Source: Rhodoligotrophos appendicifer (lineage in GTDB: Bacteria > Pseudomonadota > Alphaproteobacteria > Rhizobiales > Im1). From it: a DNA stretch of 64,000 nt. How positions within the stretch are numbered: the stretch's first letter is position 1; every line of letters starts with the position of its first letter. The notes beneath the pieces were generated by a model. It worked only from the letters and a program-made list of their open reading frames with translations, was not told the origin of the DNA and searched no databases. Of the stretch, positions 54,151-62,584 are shown piece after piece. The translations under genes and the position numbers were made by a program. The stretch lies in the NCBI RefSeq assembly GCF_007474605.1, contig NZ_VHKL01000003.1, positions 1 through 64,000 of the forward strand. Direction: 5' to 3'.

Positions 54151-55011
54151 ATGAGTGAAACCGATAATGCCAATCTCGTATCAACGGGTTGGCTCGCGAC
54201 CCATCTGTCTGCGCCCGACGTCGTGGTGATGGATGCCTCGTGGTACTTGCCGGCCGACAATCGAGATCCCCGGGCCGAATATCTCGAGGAGCATATCCCC
54301 GGAGCCCTGTTTTTTGATCTCGATGCGATTTCCGACACCGACAGCAACTTGCCCCACATGCTTCCGAGCCCCGAAAAATTCGCCTCGATCATGCGCCGTA
54401 TGGGGGTCGGTGACGGCCATCGGGTGATCGTCTATGACACGAAGGGTCTTTTTGCTGCTGCACGCGCATGGTGGATGTTCCGCGTCTTCGGGCATCGCGA
54501 CGTCTCGGTGCTGGATGGTGGCTTCCCCAAATGGAAGGCCGAAGGGCGTCCGATTGAGGATATGTCTCCTCCACCACGCCAAGAGCGCCATTTCACCGCG
54601 CGCCTGAACACCCTTCTCGTGCGAGACAAGGGCGAGGTCGAGGGCGCCGTGCAGGACAAATCCTATCAGCTCGCGGATGCGCGCTCCGCCGGCCGCTTCA
54701 CCGGCAGCGAGAAGGAGCCACGTCCTGGTCTGCGCTCAGGTCACATTCCCGGAGCGCGCAACGTTCACTATGCCACGCTTCTCAATGAAGATGGCACTCT
54801 CAAATCTCCCGAAGCCATCCGCCGTGCCTTTGAGGCTGCAGGCATCGACATAGCCAAGCCGATCATCACCACCTGCGGCTCCGGCGTGACCGCAGCCATT
54901 CTGAGTCTGGGTCTTACCCTCATAGGCCATCCGGAAAACGCGCTGTATGACGGATCCTGGGTCGAGTGGGGCTCCGATCAGGCCCTTCCCGTAGCCACGG
55001 GGGCGAATTGA
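54151..55011 (+). CDS. sseA: 3-mercaptopyruvate sulfurtransferase (SseA-like)
   Basis: This 286-aa two-domain rhodanese has an inactive N-domain (about 10-135; VVVMDASWYLPADNRDPRAE) and a catalytic C-domain with the active-site loop CGSGVTAAILSLGL (CGSGVTA, as in SseA). It transfers sulfane sulfur from 3-mercaptopyruvate to thiols, linking with cysteine metabolism. Start 54151 has GGGGAG; a TTG upstream is less likely. Its stop overlaps the GNAT start (TGATG). Confidence 0.9.
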   Translation: MSETDNANLVSTGWLATHLSAPDVVVMDASWYLPADNRDPRAEYLEEHIPGALFFDLDAISDTDSNLPHMLPSPEKFASIMRRMGVGDGHRVIVYDTKGLFAAARAWWMFRVFGHRDVSVLDGGFPKWKAEGRPIEDMSPPPRQERHFTARLNTLLVRDKGEVEGAVQDKSYQLADARSAGRFTGSEKEPRPGLRSGHIPGARNVHYATLLNEDGTLKSPEAIRRAFEAAGIDIAKPIITTCGSGVTAAILSLGLTLIGHPENALYDGSWVEWGSDQALPVATGAN

Positions 55012-55529
55012 TGCCGCGGACGGTGGAGACGACGGTCACCTATCTTGAGATGACCCAACGGAAACATGTCGCAGTTCATCCGCCGGTCAACATCAAGCTC
55101 GCCCTGATGGAGGCGGTGAAACCTCCCGTCCATTTCTATCGCTATCTCTACGATACGATAGGTCGGGATCATGTTTGGCATGACCGTCGGCGGCTGAGCA
55201 TCACAGAACTCGAAGAACAGATCCATGCCGAAGGAATCGAGATCTTTGTGGCTTACGTGACTGGCTGCCCTGCCGGCTATTACGAGCTCGACAGCCGCAA
55301 ATCAGAGGAAGTCTGGCTCGCCTATTTCGGGATCGTACCGGAGTTTCTCGGCCTCGGCCTCGGCAAGTGGCTTCTCTCGGAGGCCATTGCCGCCGCATGG
55401 GAGAAAGGCCCCGAGCGGATCCGTGTGGAAACCTGCACCCTGGATCACCCGCGCGCCCTGCCCCTCTACCAGAAGCTCGGTTTCGAGCCCTACGCCCAGA
55501 AGCATAAGCAGATGGAGCTTTTGGACTAG
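55011..55529 (+). CDS. GNAT family N-acetyltransferase
   Basis: This 172-aa acetyltransferase has acetyl-CoA binding motif A in EFLGLGLGKWLLSEAIAAAW (Q/RxxGxG/A variant; about 109-128) and motif B in TLDHPRALPLYQKLGFEPYA. The substrate is unknown. The ATG at 55011 overlaps the sseA stop by one base, making it the last gene of a four-gene operon. It converges with the MBL-fold gene, ending 15 bases before it. Confidence 0.88.
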   Translation: MPRTVETTVTYLEMTQRKHVAVHPPVNIKLALMEAVKPPVHFYRYLYDTIGRDHVWHDRRRLSITELEEQIHAEGIEIFVAYVTGCPAGYYELDSRKSEEVWLAYFGIVPEFLGLGLGKWLLSEAIAAAWEKGPERIRVETCTLDHPRALPLYQKLGFEPYAQKHKQMELLD

Positions 55530-55544
55530 GTGCCAGATGCCGCG

Positions 55545-56528
55545 TTATTCGGGCGTCAGGGATTGGCCAGGCCGGAGGGCTGTGAACCGTTCGACGGCCA
55601 AGCCTTCTCGAGCAAGGGCACTCTCCAGGCGCATCTTTGGTTCTTCGATAGGCTCCGCTGTCAGCTGGAACGTCCCCCAGTGATGCCCCACCGCCTGTCG
55701 GGCGCCGCAGTCGAGCATGATCTGCAGTGCCTCTTCAGGATTCACATGCTGGTTTTTCATGAACCAACGCGGCTCATACGCCCCGATCGGGATCATCGCC
55801 AGCCGAGGTGGTCCAAAGGTCTGAGCTACGGCGCGAAAGGGTGCACCATCGCCATAGCCGGTATCGCCGATGTGATAGATGACGCCCGCCGGTGACGTGA
55901 ACACGAAGGCGCACCACAGCGCCATGCGACGATCGAAAAGACCGCGCGCAGACCAGTGATAGGACGGTGTCAGGTGGACGCGCACCTGTGAGCCAATGTC
56001 GAAAGACTGGCCCCAGCCGCCGGCCTCGACCCTTGCATCCTTGAGGGCGCGCTGGATGATCTTGTCATTGCCAAGCGCTGTGATGAATCGCGGCTGGCAA
56101 CGAGCCTGTAGCGTTTTCAGAGTGTCGAGATCGAGATGGTCGTAATGATTATGCGTGATCAGCACGACGTCGATGGGCGGCAGGGCGTCTAGCGCGATGC
56201 CAGGTGGGTTGACCCGAAGCGGACCCATGCGCTTGAAGGGGCTGGCGCGGGGTGACCACACCGGATCGATCAGCAGGTTCAAACCGCAGATTTGCAACAG
56301 ATAGGACGCATGACCAATGAGCGTGACCCGCAGATCCTCGCATCGATCCCGCGGCCCCTTTTGAAACGGGCTCGGATATTCCGCAGGCCACTTGGCCCGC
56401 TCCGTTCGGAAGAAAAGCCGGAACAGGTCGCCCCATCCCTTGTCCTCGGTCTGGATCGGATTACGGAAGCGGACCCCATCGAAAGAGGCTGAGACCGGGC
56501 CGGAATAATATGGATTCGTTCGTCGCAG
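55545..56528 (-). CDS. MBL-fold hydrolase (UlaG/NAPE-PLD-like), no canonical start
   Basis: The family's full length (about 327 aa) is open from 56528: NPYYSGPVSASFDGVRFRNP, then GWGDLFRLFFRTERAKWP and IGHASYLLQICGLNLLIDPV. Zinc ligands are in VLITHNHYDHLDLDTL, and later IGDTGYGDG and GHHWGTFQL. The codon where ATG is expected is CTG (56526-56528); no ATG, GTG or TTG occurs before TTG at 56297, which would cut off the N-terminal strands. Either CTG is used or the start is mutated. Substrate unknown, possibly a phospholipid- or lactone-type ester. Confidence 0.75.
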   Translation of the reverse strand: MRRTNPYYSGPVSASFDGVRFRNPIQTEDKGWGDLFRLFFRTERAKWPAEYPSPFQKGPRDRCEDLRVTLIGHASYLLQICGLNLLIDPVWSPRASPFKRMGPLRVNPPGIALDALPPIDVVLITHNHYDHLDLDTLKTLQARCQPRFITALGNDKIIQRALKDARVEAGGWGQSFDIGSQVRVHLTPSYHWSARGLFDRRMALWCAFVFTSPAGVIYHIGDTGYGDGAPFRAVAQTFGPPRLAMIPIGAYEPRWFMKNQHVNPEEALQIMLDCGARQAVGHHWGTFQLTAEPIEEPKMRLESALAREGLAVERFTALRPGQSLTPE

Positions 56529-56701
56529 CGTCTCAGCTCGCCATTCGCATTGGGGGAGAATTCAGAGTGCAGGGAAAATGCTCTTTTGGACCATTTGGTT
56601 CAATAGGAAGAGAGATTAAGACACTTGCAAAGACGGAAGGCGCTCATGTCTGAGCGCCCTCCCAGTGACGGTCAGGATTTCAGCTCAACAAAGGCGCTGT
56701 C

Positions 56702-58894
56702 TCAGGCGGCAACCTTTGGTGACGAAGCCTTTCCTTTGGAATTGCTTCCGGCCGGCATCTCCACCACCAGCAGTTCGATGACACCCATGCGGCTGAGATA
56801 GTCCCCGATCTCGGCGGCGCGACTGCGGTCGGCGAGGCCTGTCAGCACGGCTGCACCGCCTGCTTTCGTTGCCGGCACGGGATCATCGACGCCGATGCCT
56901 CCGGCCGAGAGCAGGATCATATCATAGGCCTGACCCAGCGTATCCAGGACGAAGTCGAGGCGGCCTTCGCCGCTGAGCTCGGCGAGTGCGTTCCGCTCAG
57001 CCCCACCGCGCAGGATATGGAGGTTCGATTTCGCGTCGCTCCGGATCGATTCGGCGAATGACGCCCTGCCTGCGAGCAGTTCCGACAGGCCCGGCGCTAC
57101 TTCGATCTTGAGGGCATCAGCCAATGCGCCGCTTTCCTGGTCGATATCGATCAGCAGTACGCGATCTTGGCTGCGCGCGAGGGCCCTGCCGATCTCGATG
57201 ATTGTCTCGGTGCTGACTGGCGAGGGGGCGTCCGTTCCAAGCAGCACCCGTCGGATGCCGGAGGCCTTCCGCCAACCAAGAATTGTCGGTGCCAGGGCTT
57301 TTGCGGTGTCAACGGGCTTGCCGGCCGCCGTGATGAAGCTCGGACTGAGCGAAACCGCACGCGGCCCCCGCAGCAACGGCACGGGACCCAACGTGGCACC
57401 CGACAGGCGCTCCCGATCCGTATAGCGCAACGGCAGCCCAGGAGCGGACGATTGGTGAGTGCGGACCCGATGGATGTCGAGGGAGAAAATCTCTGCAACG
57501 AAGGCCACGACCGCCGCGAGCATCATGCCGCCGAACACTGCGAGCGCCAGGATCGGCACCTTTCGCGGTGAGGCTGGCTCCAAGGGGACGTCCGCCGTCG
57601 AGATCAGCCGCGCCATGGCCGGCTGGGCCTGCACGCTTTCCCGCGAGCTGGCTTCGCTGTAACGGTTCAGGAAGGACTCGAGCAGGGTCCGATTGGCGGT
57701 GGCCTCCCGTTCCAGAGCCCGCAGCTTCACCTCGTCCAGATTGGCTCCGGCGGCCTGCGTCTTCATTTCGTCCAGAGAACGGCTCAGCGCCTCTTCGCGG
57801 GCTTTGGCGATCTGGGCCTGTTGTTCCTGGCTTGCGGCGATCTTCATCGCCTCTTGCCGGATCTGCTGTTGCAGGCCGCTGATCTCGCTGTTGATGGACA
57901 CGATCCGCGGATGCGACGGCAAATAGGTCGTCAGGAGGTCGTCACGCGTTCCCCGCAATGTGACTTCACGCTCTACCAAACGCTGCATCAGAGGTGAGTT
58001 CAGCACATCGGCTGAGCTGGAGAGCGAACCGCCGTTTTTGAGCATGGTATGGATGGCGTCGGCCCGCGCCTGGGTTTCCGAGCGCTGCGCCTTGGCCTGG
58101 ATGATCTGGGTGTTCAGCTCCGTCAGGCTTTCGGCGCTCAGCGCGGAGCGACTGCCCTGCAGCAGTCCCGCGCGGGTACGGTACTCTTCCACCGCCTTCT
58201 CCGATTCGACCACCTTCTCGCGCAGCTGTTCGATTTGGCCGTTCAACCATTCCGTTGCACGGCCGGTGGTCGCCGACTGCGTCTCCTGGGTCGAGGCCAG
58301 GTATTGCTGGGCGACCTCATTGGCGACCGCAGCCGCAACTTCGGGATCCTTTGCGGTGAAGGCGATGGAAATCACCTTCGTCTCCTTGACGGGGTACACC
58401 TGCAGCGCCTGGTTATAGGCCTCCAGCGTGCGCCGCTCAGGGTCGAGGTTGAGCGGGTTGTCGAGCAGCCCCTGCTCGATCAGCCATTTCTCCGGCGCGG
58501 AGAGATCCGCTTCCGTGAGTTGAAATTCTGGCTTGGACGAGAGGTCCAGAGCCTCGATCACGCGTTGGGCGATGGCGCCGGAGCGCAGGACTTGCACTTG
58601 GCTTGCGATGTCACGCTCGTCCATCAGAGCGGGCTGGTTGTCGAGGCTCGACCGCGTAAAGGCCGATTCGCCGTTGCCGATCAGCACTTCTGCATCCGCC
58701 TTGTACCGCGGCGTAGCCTTTGAGACGTAAAATGCGGCGAGGCCCACGACGCTCGCGGTGATCAGCAACATGAGTAGTTTGCGCCGCCACATGCCCTGCA
58801 GGAGACCGAAGAGGTCCACCGCCGCCACCAAGGGCTGGTCGGTTGATCCGCTAAGGATCTCCTGAGAATAGGGGGAAAGGCTCGTTTTTGTCAT
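56702..58894 (-). CDS. Polysaccharide chain-length protein with degenerate kinase domain
   Basis: This 730-aa Wzz/GNVR protein has a first helix near 38-58, a long coiled-coil periplasmic region (GQIEQLREKVVESEKAVEEY) and a second helix near 455-480, followed by a C-terminal region (546-730) shaped like a BY-kinase. Its Walker A place reads GTDAPSPVSTETI with no GK[ST], A' reads LLIDIDQESGALAD, and B reads MILLSAGG with no Asp. ATP hydrolysis is unlikely. It is divergent from the Wza-like gene at 59091, with GTTAACC repeats between. Confidence 0.85.
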   Translation of the reverse strand: MTKTSLSPYSQEILSGSTDQPLVAAVDLFGLLQGMWRRKLLMLLITASVVGLAAFYVSKATPRYKADAEVLIGNGESAFTRSSLDNQPALMDERDIASQVQVLRSGAIAQRVIEALDLSSKPEFQLTEADLSAPEKWLIEQGLLDNPLNLDPERRTLEAYNQALQVYPVKETKVISIAFTAKDPEVAAAVANEVAQQYLASTQETQSATTGRATEWLNGQIEQLREKVVESEKAVEEYRTRAGLLQGSRSALSAESLTELNTQIIQAKAQRSETQARADAIHTMLKNGGSLSSSADVLNSPLMQRLVEREVTLRGTRDDLLTTYLPSHPRIVSINSEISGLQQQIRQEAMKIAASQEQQAQIAKAREEALSRSLDEMKTQAAGANLDEVKLRALEREATANRTLLESFLNRYSEASSRESVQAQPAMARLISTADVPLEPASPRKVPILALAVFGGMMLAAVVAFVAEIFSLDIHRVRTHQSSAPGLPLRYTDRERLSGATLGPVPLLRGPRAVSLSPSFITAAGKPVDTAKALAPTILGWRKASGIRRVLLGTDAPSPVSTETIIEIGRALARSQDRVLLIDIDQESGALADALKIEVAPGLSELLAGRASFAESIRSDAKSNLHILRGGAERNALAELSGEGRLDFVLDTLGQAYDMILLSAGGIGVDDPVPATKAGGAAVLTGLADRSRAAEIGDYLSRMGVIELLVVEMPAGSNSKGKASSPKVAA

Positions 58895-58988
58895 TTGCAG
58901 CGTCCCATCCAGCCAGACCTAACCGACGCCATCCGGGGAAACTCTGGAATTTCCGCGGACATGGTTACTCGTTTATTGCGGCGGGGCT

Positions 58989-59027
58989 GTTAACCCAAGC
59001 CGGCTCCAAATAAAGGATTTGTTAACC
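58989..59027. promoter_or_regulatory. Repeated GTTAACC elements in the divergent polysaccharide promoter
   Basis: Two GTTAACC copies (58989-58995 and 59021-59027) are spaced 32 bp apart, about three helical turns, between the divergent chain-length and export genes. They resemble regulator half-sites; no specific regulator can be named. Confidence 0.35.
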
Positions 59028-59090
59028 AAATCTCTTTACGAAGAATTCACGATGTTGAATGCGAAGCATTGATCGCAAGGGACCTTCAAA

Positions 59091-59720
59091 GTGCTACTCA
59101 ATCGCATAGTATTAGCCCCCTGCCTTGCTTTCCTCCTATTTGGTTGCGCACCAACATGGGATAGCTATCTCCCTGCAGAAACTGGGCCAGTTGTCGAACC
59201 TGCCGCTGGATTGTCACCTCCCTTCGGGACCACGGCAGTCCCGGAAGGCTTCGAAAATCCAATGGGTTACCGGATAGGCTCCGGTGATACGTTGAATATC
59301 CGCGTTTACGGTCAAGAAGATTTGAGCGGCAATTTCATCGTCGACGGATCGGGAAACATCTCGATGTCCCTGATCGGAACAGTCAGAGTGGCTAAGCTCA
59401 CTGTGCCTGAGATATCGCGCTCCATTGAAAGACGTCTGAGCCAGAAATACCTTCGTGACCCAAGTGTATCAGTTCAGGTCGCCTCTCAACGTCCCTTTTA
59501 TATACTTGGCGAAGTGCAAAGTCCGGGCGGTTTCCCCTACGCCGCAGGCATGACCATCCAGACGGCGATTGCTCTAGGTGGCGGCTACACCCCCCGCGCG
59601 AACCAAGGCGATGTCTTAGTCACTCGACGTTCATCTTCTGGGACGCATTCTGTCCTTATGCCGGTGATAACGCCGCTCTATCCCGGCGATATCGTTTACA
59701 TAAAGGAGCGGTGGTTCTGA
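59091..59720 (+). CDS. Polysaccharide export lipoprotein (Wza-like)
   Basis: This 209-aa protein has a signal peptide and a good lipobox (LAFLLFGCAP), then a Poly_export domain (GYRIGSGDTLNIRVYGQEDL, about 58-130) and one SLBB domain (RPFYILGEVQSPGGFPYAAG). It is shorter than Wza, as is the second copy at 46942. GTG start with AAGGGA. First gene of the plus-strand polysaccharide block; the GT4 gene follows after about 50 bases. Confidence 0.85.
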   Translation: MLLNRIVLAPCLAFLLFGCAPTWDSYLPAETGPVVEPAAGLSPPFGTTAVPEGFENPMGYRIGSGDTLNIRVYGQEDLSGNFIVDGSGNISMSLIGTVRVAKLTVPEISRSIERRLSQKYLRDPSVSVQVASQRPFYILGEVQSPGGFPYAAGMTIQTAIALGGGYTPRANQGDVLVTRRSSSGTHSVLMPVITPLYPGDIVYIKERWF

Positions 59721-59772
59721 TCTTGCATGGGCCTCAGGCACATGCTTGAGGTCCTGTGTAGAGTGGACGCAA

Positions 59773-60936
59773 ATGCCGCATTCTTTACGCGTAGTACATA
59801 TACTACGCGCGCCGATCGGGGGACTGTTCCGTCACGTTTGTGATCTTGTCGCTGGCCAGGCCGCGCGTGGTCTTGACGTCGGCGTGATTTGTGATTCCAG
59901 TCTGAATTCTCCCTCTGTAGAACAACAGCTCGGTGCACTGTCGAAACAGTGCTCGCTCGGCCTGCACCGTATTCCCATGACGCGTCTTCCCTCTTTGGCG
60001 GACATGGTCGCAGTCAAGGCTGTGAAGCGCCTTGCGCGGACGGCCCGGGCCAATATCCTCCATGGCCACGGGGCCAAAGGAGGCGCTTATGCACGTCTTG
60101 CGGCTCATGCTGTAAACGCCAGTGCCGTCTACACCCCTCACGGCGGCAGCCTGCACTATTCCCGTGCGTCGATTTCTGGTGCCCTGTTTCTCACAATGGA
60201 GCAGATGCTTCTGTCGCGGACCGATCAGTTTGTTTTCGTCTGCGACTTTGAACGCGATGCGTTCTTCCGGAAGATTGGCAAGCCTAAGGGTCAAGTGACC
60301 GTGGCTCATAATGGGATCCGCCCCGAGGAGATCACACCCGCCATAGCCGATCCCGCGGCCGCCGACCTCCTTTATATTGGTGAGTTGCGGACCCTAAAAG
60401 GGGTCGACCTGCTGCTCAAGTCCATGGCCGCCTTGACAGAGCGGCCTGCCCTCACCGCCTGTATCGTAGGTGGTGGTCCCGATGAGGCAGAGTTCAAGGC
60501 GCTCGCTGCCAAGCTAGGATTAGCAGGACGCGTGACCTTCACCGGACCTCTCCCGGCGCGTCAGGCCTTCAGCCGTGGCAGGCTCCTGGTTGTTCCGTCA
60601 CGGGCGGAATCTCTGCCCTATATTGTTTTGGAAGCCATGGCGGCAAGCCTGCCCCTGGTCGTCTCCCGTGTCGGCGGCGTCCCCGAAGTCCTCGAGGGTT
60701 ATGAGGATCTCATGGTCTGCCCCGTCGCGGTTGATCCTTTGGCGGCGGCCATTGACGATGCCTTGGCCGACTTGCGCCAGCGTCAGAGGACCGCGCGGCA
60801 TCTGACCCAACGCATTGCCACACAATTCTCCTGTGCCCGCATGATCGACCAGGTCACCCGGGCCTATCTGAAACTCGTTCAACAACCCAGCTCGGCGACG
60901 GCGACCGTTTACGGACACCCCTCCCCGGCTGAGTAA
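59773..60936 (+). CDS. GT4 family glycosyltransferase
   Basis: This 387-aa GT-B retaining transferase has an N-terminal motif (VVHILRAPIGGLFRHVCDLV), an acceptor loop (TPHGGSLHYSRASISGALFL), and a donor-side motif (PSRAESLPYIVLEAMAASLP, about 280-300; E-x7-E type) and RVGGVPEVLE. It adds a sugar to the lipid-linked repeat unit in the cytoplasm. Start 59773 is preferred; a GTG/TTG just upstream is possible. Confidence 0.87.
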   Translation: MPHSLRVVHILRAPIGGLFRHVCDLVAGQAARGLDVGVICDSSLNSPSVEQQLGALSKQCSLGLHRIPMTRLPSLADMVAVKAVKRLARTARANILHGHGAKGGAYARLAAHAVNASAVYTPHGGSLHYSRASISGALFLTMEQMLLSRTDQFVFVCDFERDAFFRKIGKPKGQVTVAHNGIRPEEITPAIADPAAADLLYIGELRTLKGVDLLLKSMAALTERPALTACIVGGGPDEAEFKALAAKLGLAGRVTFTGPLPARQAFSRGRLLVVPSRAESLPYIVLEAMAASLPLVVSRVGGVPEVLEGYEDLMVCPVAVDPLAAAIDDALADLRQRQRTARHLTQRIATQFSCARMIDQVTRAYLKLVQQPSSATATVYGHPSPAE

Positions 60937-60953
60937 CGGTCAACACGCATCCC

Positions 60954-62525
60954 ATGCTGAACATCGACCGCAAAAAAAATCGGCTCGCGACCTCCCAGGT
61001 CTTGGAGACTTTGGAGACCGTGAAATCGGCCGCCACGGACCCGAAACTGAAGCCGCTGGCGGCAGTAGTCAGTCTAGTGCCGCCCGCTGCCCCTGTGCCC
61101 GTGCCGTTGGAGGCCCCATGGATTGCCCCGCGGATTGTTCAGGGTGTGGTCCGAGTCAGCGAGGCCCTGCTCATAACGGGCATCGGCATCGCCCTTTGGG
61201 CGGGATATGTTCAGGAGTATGACAGCTATTTTCAATCGCTTTATCTGTCGCTGACCCTGTTTGCTGGCGCCTGCATTCCCATGCTCTACCAGATGGGTGG
61301 CCTCTATTCGATCCATGCGCTGATCGGCCCGATGAAGCAGGTCCCGCGCTTGGTCTTTGGCTGGCTCGGCTTCTTTGCCTTGGTCACGGCCTTCGTCTTC
61401 TTCAGCCAGATTGGCTATGATTATTCCCGAGTCTGGCTTGCGGCTTGGTTTCTCTGCGGTCTTGTGGGCCTGATCAGCCTGCGCGCAGTGTTCGGCGCCT
61501 TTGTCCGAGGCTGGAACCAGGATGGACGCTTCGACCGCCGCGCCGTTATCGTCGGCGGGGGTGATCGCGCCGATGCTCTGATCACGGCGCTCACGGCCTC
61601 GCCAGATCTGGATGTGACGATTGCCGGCATATTCGATGATCGAGATGATCACCGGTCTCCCGCCCATATCGCGGGATACCCAAAGCTCGGCACGTTCGAT
61701 CAATTGCTTGATTTCGCTCGCGCCACCCGCGTCGATCTTGTGATCGTGACCCTTCCCCTTTCGGCTGAGGCGCGATTGCTGCAAATCCTCAAGAAGCTCT
61801 GGATTCTGCCCGTCGATATCCGCCTGAGCGCCTACACTGAGCAGTTGCGCTTCCGGCCCCGCGCCTATTCCTATATCGGCAATGTTCCGTTCTTCGACGT
61901 TTTCGATAAGCCCCTCAGTGGTTGGGACACGGTGATCAAGTCGATCGAGGACAAGCTGATCTCGGCTCTGGCGCTTATATGTCTGTCTCCCGTAATGGCT
62001 TTGACCGCGATTGCCGTGAAGCTCGACAGCAAGGGACCGGTTTTTTTCAAGCAGAAGCGCTACGGCTTCAACAACGAGCTGATCGAAGTCTACAAGTTCC
62101 GCTCCATGTACACGGATATGACCGACACCAATGCCTCGAGGCTCGTCTCCAAGGGCGACCCCCGCGTGACCCGTGTCGGCCGCTTCATCCGTAAGACAAG
62201 CCTCGACGAGCTGCCTCAGCTCTTCAATGTGCTGAAGGGCGAACTGTCTCTCGTGGGACCGCGTCCGCATGCCACTCAGGCCAAGGCCGCCGACCGTCTC
62301 TATACAGAGGTCGTTGAAGGATATTTCGCCCGTCATAAGGTTAAGCCGGGTGTTACGGGTTGGGCCCAGGTGAATGGTTGGCGCGGTGAGACCGACACCG
62401 AGGAGAAGATCCAGCGTCGCGTCGAACATGACCTTTATTACATCGAGAACTGGTCCGTTCTGCTGGACCTCTACATCCTCGCCACGACTCCGCTCGCTCT
62501 GCTGAAATCCGAAAACGCCTATTAG
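60954..62525 (+). CDS. Undecaprenyl-phosphate glycosyl-1-phosphate transferase (WcaJ/ExoY-like)
   Basis: This 523-aa initiating enzyme of repeat-unit synthesis has four to five N-terminal helices (about 70-185), a CoA-binding-like Rossmann region (AVIVGGGDRADALITALTAS, about 200-330), and a C-terminal transferase domain with KRYGFNNELIEVYKFRSM, DPRVTRVGRFIRKTSLDELP and SLVGPRPHATQAKA. It transfers a sugar phosphate (commonly glucose or galactose) to undecaprenyl phosphate. Long pre-helix N-terminus (about 60 aa) is polar. Confidence 0.92.
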   Translation: MLNIDRKKNRLATSQVLETLETVKSAATDPKLKPLAAVVSLVPPAAPVPVPLEAPWIAPRIVQGVVRVSEALLITGIGIALWAGYVQEYDSYFQSLYLSLTLFAGACIPMLYQMGGLYSIHALIGPMKQVPRLVFGWLGFFALVTAFVFFSQIGYDYSRVWLAAWFLCGLVGLISLRAVFGAFVRGWNQDGRFDRRAVIVGGGDRADALITALTASPDLDVTIAGIFDDRDDHRSPAHIAGYPKLGTFDQLLDFARATRVDLVIVTLPLSAEARLLQILKKLWILPVDIRLSAYTEQLRFRPRAYSYIGNVPFFDVFDKPLSGWDTVIKSIEDKLISALALICLSPVMALTAIAVKLDSKGPVFFKQKRYGFNNELIEVYKFRSMYTDMTDTNASRLVSKGDPRVTRVGRFIRKTSLDELPQLFNVLKGELSLVGPRPHATQAKAADRLYTEVVEGYFARHKVKPGVTGWAQVNGWRGETDTEEKIQRRVEHDLYYIENWSVLLDLYILATTPLALLKSENAY

Positions 62526-62584
62526 CCCCCTCAAGCGGACCGACGGCCTGGTCCTGGCACGCCCCTTGCTGCGACCTCCTGGTC

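Noticed and set aside
53334-54392. 352-codon frame opposite the AlaX-like and sseA genes
   Set aside because: Crosses two well-supported, overlapping plus-strand genes; no domain.
61074-62534. 486-codon frame opposite the WcaJ-like gene
   Set aside because: Antisense shadow; the plus-strand protein has all family motifs.
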